Shown here piece by piece: positions 8,092 to 15,201 of a stretch of DNA of 38,875 nt. Both the position numbers and the translations under genes were made by a program. How positions within the stretch are numbered: the first letter of the stretch is position 1; each line of letters opens with the position of its first letter. This DNA is from an uncultured Lachnospiraceae bacterium (GTDB lineage: Bacteria > Bacillota > Clostridia > Lachnospirales > Lachnospiraceae). Where the stretch lies: positions 13,249 through 52,123 of the forward strand of contig CAJUMC010000011.1 in assembly GCA_910587085.1 (NCBI GenBank). Reading direction: 5' to 3'. The notes under the pieces are model-generated. The model worked only from the letters and a program-made list of their open reading frames with translations. It did not search any database and was not told the DNA's origin.

Positions 8092-9061
8092 TTCGTTCGC
8101 CCCTCCTTCTGAATTTCTTCGCGAGCTTCTGCTGCTTCTTCTGTTCCCTGCGGTACTTCTTCGCACGGCGCTCATAGATATCCTTGCGTCCCACCAGCAG
8201 CGCCGCCATCACAATGACAAGGAGTGTAACGACAACGGAGTAGCACCACGCCATCGCGGACGCGTAGCCATAACCGCCGGCCGAGGCCGAGGTGGAGAAC
8301 ATGCGCTGCGAGATCAGGTTGATAATGCTGTTCGTGTCGGTGTTCGACATGAAAATAATCGTATAAACCGCGTTCAGCAGAACCATCGGCTTGATCGTCG
8401 GCATCGTAATCTTCCAGAAACACTCCCAGCCGGAACCGCCGTCGATTTTGGCCGCCTCGTAGAGCGAAGAATCAATTTTCTGCAGTGCCGCCAGGAAGAT
8501 CAGAATCTGCACGCCGGAATACCAGAGCAGCATGATAATGTTGGAGAACACGTTCGATACCGCATTCGCGATTACCTTCGGCAGGTAATCCGCAAAAAAT
8601 CCGGTGATCATTGATACGTTCATCATCGGAATGCTGGCTGCTCCCTGATCCATCAGCTGCGACATTACCGGACCGCTGGCAATAATAACCGGCAGGAAGA
8701 AAATCAGCCGGAAAAAGCCTCTCATGCGGATTTTCCCGTTCAGCAGGATCGCGATAATCAGCGCGAATGCCACGATAACCGGCACCGCGAGAATGGTCTG
8801 TGCGAGATAACCCTGCAGCTGGACGAGGAAATCTGGATCCTCTAGGAAGATATTCCGGTAATTCTCAAGCCCCCTGAACTCCATAACCCTGCCGAGCACC
8901 GGGTTAATGATAATGCGGTTCAGAGAGTATTTGAAGGACTCGGCAAACGGGAAAAGCACCAGCCCCAGCAGGCCGAGCAGCCACGGCAGAATGAACACGT
9001 AGCCCATCATGTTTTCCCTTCGTTTCAGCCGTCCAGGCTTCACCTTTTTCTGCTTTTTCAT
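8051..9061 (-). CDS. Carbohydrate ABC transporter permease, MalF type (second importer)
   Basis: The 336-residue protein has a basic N-terminus, about six membrane helices starting at residue 19 (MGYVFILPWLLGLLGLVLF), and the EAA loop YEAAKIDGGSGWECFWKI. It should pair with the MalG-type protein encoded next. Its ATG overlaps the stop of the DUF5696 gene by four bases (ATGA). The C-terminus is unusually long and basic, rich in Lys, Arg and Gln over about 40 residues, and is the region overlapping the next gene's start; the overlap may explain that composition. Confidence 0.92.
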   Translation of the reverse strand: MKKQKKVKPGRLKRRENMMGYVFILPWLLGLLGLVLFPFAESFKYSLNRIIINPVLGRVMEFRGLENYRNIFLEDPDFLVQLQGYLAQTILAVPVIVAFALIIAILLNGKIRMRGFFRLIFFLPVIIASGPVMSQLMDQGAASIPMMNVSMITGFFADYLPKVIANAVSNVFSNIIMLLWYSGVQILIFLAALQKIDSSLYEAAKIDGGSGWECFWKITMPTIKPMVLLNAVYTIIFMSNTDTNSIINLISQRMFSTSASAGGYGYASAMAWCYSVVVTLLVIVMAALLVGRKDIYERRAKKYRREQKKQQKLAKKFRRRGERNARRNTKKASKAA

Positions 9062-11328
9062 TCTGCACCACCTACCTTATAGCTCATTACCACGCTGCCG
9101 TTTTTCGCAACGGTAAAGGCATAGCTGCTGTAGTCCACGGTTACGGTCACCCCGTTGCTGTAGCCCACGGTCACGAGCTTCCCTTCGATCCGATGGCTGT
9201 CGATCGTCGCGCCCGCCACATGGCTGTTGAACTCCTTCAGTACCTTGTAGTATTCGATCATCGTATCCTTGTACACATTGTACTGCGAGGAATACAGATC
9301 GTTGGAATTCGTGTAATACAGGGCCGTCGCATCTTCCATCGTCAGATAGAAGGACGGGTAAATACCGGTCTCCACAAGCTTCAGGAAAAACTCGTGCTTG
9401 TTCGCCTCGAAGTTCACATAATCGGAATACATCGGGACGATCCCCTTAAATACGATGGACAGGAACGGGATGCTCTCGTCCGTAAAAATATAATCCGAAT
9501 CCTTCACTGGCATATCAATCACGGAGTCCATATACTTCCAGTACGTCTCGATCGGCTCCTCAAGCGCCAAGCTGACCTTCGGAGCTATCTCCTCCAATGC
9601 GGTCGCCTGCATCTGCGCGGTATCGATCCGGTCGTAAGACGTGCCGCTGTAGCGGTAGGAGAACATTGTGTTTGTGATGCCGGTCAGCGCCAGATGATCC
9701 GCGCCCTTCTTCGCCATGCTGTCCACAAGCTTTCCGAGCAGCAGACCCGAGCGCGTCGGAGTCAGGAACCGCATGGATTCATACACTTCTTTATAAGTAT
9801 TCTCCGTATAAAGGCGAGTGTCAATCTTCTTTATCACATTGAAGGTGGTGTTTGTCGTATCCGGGTTGGCGCGCAGCGCGTCAACGTAAAGATAGAACTG
9901 GATGCCCGCATCCCTGGCCTCCTCCATCAGCCTTGTCAGATCCCTTGTACCGCCGATATGCTTATCCGCATCATAGGAATCAACCGGAAGGTTGCAGATA
10001 CCGCCGTCCTGCCAGCCCTTGTACAGGGTGAGCAGATCCGTTACGCCCTCGTCCCGCAGCTCGCCGTATATTTTGCGGATATCATCCGTCGTGGTCATTG
10101 TGACTGCCTTCGTCGTAAACATCCAGCTCTCGCGGTCCGTACCGAGGAAATCTGCTCTCAGCCGGAAATCATCAGCCTTTTTCACAAGCGTGCCTGTCTT
10201 AAGCAGATAGTCGCGGTAGCGGTTCGCAAGGCCCGCATAATTTGCCTCCTCGTTTTTCGTGAAAAAGTATCTTACCGAAATATCATACTGGAAGCGATCC
10301 GTTACCTTCACGACCGAACCGCCCGAATTGGAGGTCGGCTCGTTGTAGAGCGTGCGCTTTAAAAATCTCGCCGAAACCCAGTTGTAATCGGTAAAAACGC
10401 CGTTCGGATAGGCCATGATCGTCGCGCCCTCCGCGCCGCTCGTGATCACGGCAAGATACGCCATACTGCTGTCGGAATGAACCATCCCGTAGACCGGGGC
10501 AAGAATATATTCGGACTCGTTGATCGTCTCGTATTTTCCCCAGAACAGGGAGAGCACGAAGGACTCTGTAATACCGACATCCGAACCGAACACCCTCTGC
10601 GAGTAAGGAGCGGAAAAGCGGCCTTCCTTATCGTTCAGGTTAATCAGCGCCCCGTTGCCGTCCGGCACAATCATGTAGCCTTCCGTCTCCCCGAGCCTTG
10701 TGCGCCCGAGCATCGGGAATACATAGATATTTCCGATACGGTTGGTTTCCGAATTCTCGTAGATGGAACTCTCCGGGATCGACGCTTCGATGGAACCGTC
10801 GTCGTAGAGCAGCACCGTAAGTTCAAAACCGAATTCATACTGCGGATAGTCTAGCTTTGCGGTGAAACCTCCGTCGATTGCAGTCACGTTCACTTCCGCT
10901 TTGCCGCTGATGAGATCAACCTTCTTCTGCTGGGTCGTGTTGCCGACCTGCACATCCAGGTTGATGCCGCATTTCATAAAGCCGGCCCAGGAGGGATTGC
11001 TCTTACCGTCATCCTCCGCCACCGTGGATTCCATTGTGGCGCCGGTCTCCTTGTCGCGGACAATAACGGACATCACCTCTTTCTTGAGGTAAAGCTCGTA
11101 GCCCGCGTTCTCCGCAATGAGAAAATGTCCGTTGAGCTCCTTCGCGGTATCCACCTTCCCGGCGCTCACGGCCGCGTCCGTGCTCTGGGACGCATTCCTC
11201 AGATCCACCGTCGGCTCCATGGTCTCCTCGCCGCCAAGGCTTACCGCTGCAATGATAATGATCAGGAGAACGACCAGCGCGGGAACCGCGATAAACAGTA
11301 TTTTTTTATGTTCCTTTAATTTATTCAA
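9058..11328 (-). CDS. DUF5696-type membrane-anchored extracytoplasmic protein
   Basis: The 756-residue protein begins with a short basic head and one membrane helix at about residues 9-31, so most of it should face outward. The middle is beta-rich and the later part (roughly residues 400-640) alternates strands and helices in the manner of (beta/alpha)8 glycosidase-like domains; I recognise it from memory as the DUF5696 family, whose function is not established. A TTG start at 11328 is chosen because it lies just after a GGTGG ribosome site, gives the hydrophobic anchor, and overlaps the previous stop as TTGA. It sits between the two importer gene sets, so a role in handling the oligosaccharide at the membrane is plausible. 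Catalytic activity is not shown. Confidence 0.72.
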   Translation of the reverse strand: MNKLKEHKKILFIAVPALVVLLIIIIAAVSLGGEETMEPTVDLRNASQSTDAAVSAGKVDTAKELNGHFLIAENAGYELYLKKEVMSVIVRDKETGATMESTVAEDDGKSNPSWAGFMKCGINLDVQVGNTTQQKKVDLISGKAEVNVTAIDGGFTAKLDYPQYEFGFELTVLLYDDGSIEASIPESSIYENSETNRIGNIYVFPMLGRTRLGETEGYMIVPDGNGALINLNDKEGRFSAPYSQRVFGSDVGITESFVLSLFWGKYETINESEYILAPVYGMVHSDSSMAYLAVITSGAEGATIMAYPNGVFTDYNWVSARFLKRTLYNEPTSNSGGSVVKVTDRFQYDISVRYFFTKNEEANYAGLANRYRDYLLKTGTLVKKADDFRLRADFLGTDRESWMFTTKAVTMTTTDDIRKIYGELRDEGVTDLLTLYKGWQDGGICNLPVDSYDADKHIGGTRDLTRLMEEARDAGIQFYLYVDALRANPDTTNTTFNVIKKIDTRLYTENTYKEVYESMRFLTPTRSGLLLGKLVDSMAKKGADHLALTGITNTMFSYRYSGTSYDRIDTAQMQATALEEIAPKVSLALEEPIETYWKYMDSVIDMPVKDSDYIFTDESIPFLSIVFKGIVPMYSDYVNFEANKHEFFLKLVETGIYPSFYLTMEDATALYYTNSNDLYSSQYNVYKDTMIEYYKVLKEFNSHVAGATIDSHRIEGKLVTVGYSNGVTVTVDYSSYAFTVAKNGSVVMSYKVGGAE

Positions 11329-13355
11329 AGCCGGTTCACCACCTCTCTGGCAACAGTTGTCACGAAATCGATCACCTGCGAGCAAAGTACATAAACGATA
11401 AAGAGAACAAGCGCCGCAATCAGCAGGGTGAACGCCGTCAGGAAAATCACGGTAAAGGTTTCCTTCACAGAATAATTATTGACCTCCTTGATCGACAGGA
11501 ACAGCAGAACTACCACCCATGCATAGATGCAGAGCATTCCGAACTGCACGATGAAATACTCATTGTAGGTGATCAGGTTGCTCACAAGGATCATGAACGG
11601 CATCAGCACAATGTACGGCATCAGACAGTAGGAATAGGCGCTGACCAGGTTCTTGATGCTTCCCTCGCCGTCCTTGATCGTCACGACAAGATAGTTGCAG
11701 ACCGTCAGTGCAAAAAATGCGATGAGGACAATGCCGATATCCTTCACCAGATCATAGCTGCCCTCGCGGACCGTCTTGAACAGGAAACCGCAGTAATATT
11801 TATTGATGATGGTCAGGATAATAAATACCCCAAGCAGAATCGCCGAGCAGATCCAGGAGGATTTGTTCTCCCTGCGCACGCCGTAGCAGCCGTCCACCGG
11901 ATGCTTCATAAAATAAGTGCTGTATTTCAGCTGCTTGACAAGCGTCCGCTCCGAGATCTTTTCCCATACTTTTTTGACCGGATCGAAGATCCCTTTCTTT
12001 TTCTGCAGCACCTTGAGCACCTTCACCAGAACAACCAGGGCTAGGATTACCAGGAATGCAGTGACAAGATTATTCTTCAGCCAAAGATTCCGGATTTCCC
12101 AGAAGGCGTCCGAATAACCGTTCAGATCCTTGGAGAGCCTAGCATACTTCAGCGAATTCTCATAATCCTCAATCTGCAGGTATGCGCGGCCCATGGCCAT
12201 GTTCGCATAGTCAAACAGAGTATTCATGGAAAGCACCTGGGTCAGAGGCTCCATACTCTCCTCGTAGCGCCCGTTTGCGTAGAGCTCCAGGGATTCATGC
12301 AGGAGATTCGTAAACTCCGTCGGCTGATATACATTGATCTGCTTTTTGTCCGAATCCAGCAGGAAAATACGGTTGTTCTGATCGACGGCAATCGCCTCAA
12401 CCTTGCTGCAAAGCCCGACGCGCTGACGGCCGTCGTCCCTTCCGCCGAATACGAAGAGCAGCTCGCCCTCCGAGTTGTACTCGTATACATAGCCGTTGCT
12501 CGAGGCAACATAGATGTTTTTGTAATTGCCGGTGGTGACCGCCGCGCACAGCTCATCGTAAGCGTCCGGCATGATCAGGTTGTTTCCCGCGATATTGAGC
12601 TTCTTTAAGCTCAGGTCGTGGTCGCCCTGCGTCACCGTGTAGATCAGGCCCTTTTCGTCGATCGCAAGATTCGTCGGCGTGGACGGGATATTGCTCAGAA
12701 GCTTTGCCCGCTGCGCGTCCGACAGCACCATTCGCTGAATGATCGCCAGAAAGCTCAGGCTTGTAAAGTTTGTACCGAAATAGCCCAGGAAGGTTCCCCC
12801 GTCCACCGGGCTGATCTGAACGATGCCGTTCGTATTTCCCTCGCAGATAATGTAGAGCGTTCCGGACTCGTTCGCCACAATCTTCATCGGCTTGAAATCC
12901 AGACTGTTTCCGTAGATCGGGGAATCCGGCCTGCCGTAGGTTGTGAGGATCTCGCCCTCGGCGTTAAACACGACAACCTGCTTGCCGCCCTTATCGGCCA
13001 CATAGATCAGGTTCTCCCTGCTGACATAGACGCCGGTCGGCTGCACCAGCTGGCCCTCGCCGATATACCGGAGAAATTCTCCCTCCAGATCCGAGACGAT
13101 AATCCGCTTCAGTCCGGCATCTGCAATGTACAGAAGGCCGTCCTCTGAAATGCACATATCGGACGGAGTATGGAAGGCATCCTCCCCGATTTTCTCGATT
13201 GTCTGATACGGTGTGTAGGCCGTCTGCGTCTCCGTAACATAGCCGTAGCCGTCCATGGTATAGGTTTTGTACGGCGTTGCCGCCTGCGCGATGGCCGGTG
13301 AAAGGGATGCGCAGACCAGCAGCAGGACAAGCAGAAGTTTGCTCCATTTTTTCAT
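11325..13355 (-). CDS. NHL-repeat sensor-like protein with TPR and Yip1 membrane domain
   Basis: The 676-residue protein has a cleavable signal peptide (residues 1-25, ending AIAQAA). A beta-propeller of NHL-type repeats follows at about residues 40-345, with recurring patterns such as ISEDGLLYIADAG, VSRENLIYVADKG and VDQNNRIFLLDSD. Next come a short TPR-like helical pair (residues 350-410), a first membrane helix near 425-445, and a C-terminal five-to-six-helix Yip1 domain. The propeller should lie outside the cell. The gene starts 14 bases after the preceding permease stop and overlaps the next gene. The family is seen beside CUT1 importers in other Firmicutes, as far as I recall, but its job is unknown; scaffold, sensor or accessory binding component are all possible. 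Confidence 0.78.
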   Translation of the reverse strand: MKKWSKLLLVLLLVCASLSPAIAQAATPYKTYTMDGYGYVTETQTAYTPYQTIEKIGEDAFHTPSDMCISEDGLLYIADAGLKRIIVSDLEGEFLRYIGEGQLVQPTGVYVSRENLIYVADKGGKQVVVFNAEGEILTTYGRPDSPIYGNSLDFKPMKIVANESGTLYIICEGNTNGIVQISPVDGGTFLGYFGTNFTSLSFLAIIQRMVLSDAQRAKLLSNIPSTPTNLAIDEKGLIYTVTQGDHDLSLKKLNIAGNNLIMPDAYDELCAAVTTGNYKNIYVASSNGYVYEYNSEGELLFVFGGRDDGRQRVGLCSKVEAIAVDQNNRIFLLDSDKKQINVYQPTEFTNLLHESLELYANGRYEESMEPLTQVLSMNTLFDYANMAMGRAYLQIEDYENSLKYARLSKDLNGYSDAFWEIRNLWLKNNLVTAFLVILALVVLVKVLKVLQKKKGIFDPVKKVWEKISERTLVKQLKYSTYFMKHPVDGCYGVRRENKSSWICSAILLGVFIILTIINKYYCGFLFKTVREGSYDLVKDIGIVLIAFFALTVCNYLVVTIKDGEGSIKNLVSAYSYCLMPYIVLMPFMILVSNLITYNEYFIVQFGMLCIYAWVVVLLFLSIKEVNNYSVKETFTVIFLTAFTLLIAALVLFIVYVLCSQVIDFVTTVAREVVNRL

Positions 13356-13369
13356 TGTGCCATCCCCCT

Positions 13370-14242
13370 TTATTTGATACCCGAATTTGCCATCGTGTTC
13401 ATGAAGCTCTTTCTGAGGACAATGAACATCAGCAGGTTCGGCAGGAACTGAATCAGTACGGCGGCCGCCTGCAGTCCCTGTCCGGCAACGTTGTTGTTTG
13501 CGTTGGCCAGGGTGTTCAGATAGAACGGCAGCGTCTTCATTGTCTCGTCGTTAATATAGAGATTGGACGTCTCAATGTTCGTCCACACCGCCTGGAACGA
13601 CAGGATAGCCGTTGTGGCGATCGCCGGCTTGATCAGCGGCAGGATAAGTTTGCGGTAAATTGTAAAATCCTTCGCGCCGTCAATGTAGGCCGCCTCAATC
13701 AGTGCATCCGGCACCTGGTCGATAAACTGCTTCACAAGGAAGAGTCCGACCGGCATTGCGAGCAGCGGCAGGATATGAGCCAGGTAATTGTCCTTCATGC
13801 CGAGCGTATCAATCACGAGATATCTCGGAATCTGCACCGCTACTGCAACGAACATCAGCGCGGCATTGTTGATTTCCATCAGCAGGTACTTCCCCTTGAA
13901 TTTAAGCTTCGAGAGCGCAAACGCCGCCATCGTCGAAAAAATAATGGAAGCCAGCACCACCGAACAGGTAACGATGAAGCTGTTGAACACATAGCGGCTC
14001 ATCGGGATTCCGGACGACTGGGACGCCTTGAACAGATTGCGGAAATTGTCCCAGGTCGGCTTGGAAACAAAAATTTTCGGAGGGAAAGCAAACAGCTCAT
14101 CCATCGGCTTGAACGCATGGCAGAAAATATAAATAATCGGGATTACCATAACGATTGCGAGCGGAAGCAGCACGAGAAAAATCTTCAGCTGACCGCGCTC
14201 AAATTTCTTTGGGTTGATATTGCTACCACGATAACCGGCCAT
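13370..14242 (-). CDS. Carbohydrate ABC transporter permease, MalG type (first importer)
   Basis: This is a 290-residue permease with six predicted membrane helices starting near residue 20, and the EAA loop EAAYIDGAKDFTIYRKLILP, which docks the shared ATPase. The family length is normal. It starts 16 bases after the MalF-type partner, with a GGAGG-like ribosome site (GGAAGGAGGAAG). It should work with the 990-residue binding protein encoded first in the operon. Confidence 0.93.
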   Translation of the reverse strand: MAGYRGSNINPKKFERGQLKIFLVLLPLAIVMVIPIIYIFCHAFKPMDELFAFPPKIFVSKPTWDNFRNLFKASQSSGIPMSRYVFNSFIVTCSVVLASIIFSTMAAFALSKLKFKGKYLLMEINNAALMFVAVAVQIPRYLVIDTLGMKDNYLAHILPLLAMPVGLFLVKQFIDQVPDALIEAAYIDGAKDFTIYRKLILPLIKPAIATTAILSFQAVWTNIETSNLYINDETMKTLPFYLNTLANANNNVAGQGLQAAAVLIQFLPNLLMFIVLRKSFMNTMANSGIK

Positions 14243-14258
14243 TCTCTCTTCCTCCTTC

Positions 14259-15185
14259 CTAATCTTCCTTCAGCAGTCTGCCGAATACCTTTGAGAATAC
14301 CATGACAATCAGCAGAAGCACAACGGATACCGCCGCCGCATAGCCCATCTCGTAGCGGATAAAGCCGTAGTCCTCAATGTGATTGACGATCAGCTGGCCG
14401 GCGTAGCCCGGCGTCGGATTCGCTCCGGAGAGCTGCACGCCGATCGCGCCGTTCTGGAATGCGTTCACGATCGCCATAACCGCGCCGAAAAGCATCTGCG
14501 GCTTCATCGTCGGGATCGTAATGTAGATCATCTCCTGGAAACGGTTTTTCACGCCGTCGATGGCCGCCGCCTCGTAGAGCTCCTCGTCGGCGTTCAGGAT
14601 GCCGGCAAGCATCGCGAGGAAACCGACGCCCATGCTCGACCACAACGCCACGATAATCATGATCGGAAGCAGGAAGGTGGCGCTCGTCAGCCAGATAATC
14701 GGCTCGTCGATTACGCCGAGGTTCATGAGCCAGTTGTTGATCAGGCCCATCTGGTCGCCGGAGAAGAGAATCCTCCACACAACGGCCATTGCGACCGCGC
14801 CGGTCATGCTCGGCGAGTAGAAAATAATCGCGAGGATCGTGCGCGGCACGCTCGTCAGCTGGGACAGCGCCCAGGCGATCAGGAAGGCCAGTATGTAGCC
14901 GCCCGGTCCTACGATCAGCGCGTACTTCACGGTGTTCGGAAGTACGTACTGCATGAAAATTTCGTCCTGCGTAATCAGGTTCACATAGTTCAGGAAGCCC
15001 TTGACCGTCGGCGCCTGAATGGTGTTAAAACTCGTAAAGGACAGCCCGATCGCTATGACGATCGGTATAATAATAAATATGGAAAACAGAAGCAGATACG
15101 GGGCGAGAAATCCGTAAGCCGACCGGTTCCTGCTCTCACGCTTCGCAATGCTGTTCCGCCTGCGTTTTTTTTCTGATGCAGCCAT
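14259..15185 (-). CDS. Carbohydrate ABC transporter permease, MalF type (first importer)
   Basis: The 308-residue permease has a Lys/Arg-rich cytoplasmic head, then membrane helices from about residue 25 (FLAPYLLLFSIFIIIPIVIA), and the EAA loop YEAAAIDGVKNRFQEMIYI. It begins 16 bases after the binding-protein gene with a GGGAGGTAGG ribosome site. It is one half of the channel of the first importer. Confidence 0.93.
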   Translation of the reverse strand: MAASEKKRRRNSIAKRESRNRSAYGFLAPYLLLFSIFIIIPIVIAIGLSFTSFNTIQAPTVKGFLNYVNLITQDEIFMQYVLPNTVKYALIVGPGGYILAFLIAWALSQLTSVPRTILAIIFYSPSMTGAVAMAVVWRILFSGDQMGLINNWLMNLGVIDEPIIWLTSATFLLPIMIIVALWSSMGVGFLAMLAGILNADEELYEAAAIDGVKNRFQEMIYITIPTMKPQMLFGAVMAIVNAFQNGAIGVQLSGANPTPGYAGQLIVNHIEDYGFIRYEMGYAAAVSVVLLLIVMVFSKVFGRLLKED

Positions 15186-15201
15186 GCTTTCCCCTACCTC
15201 C

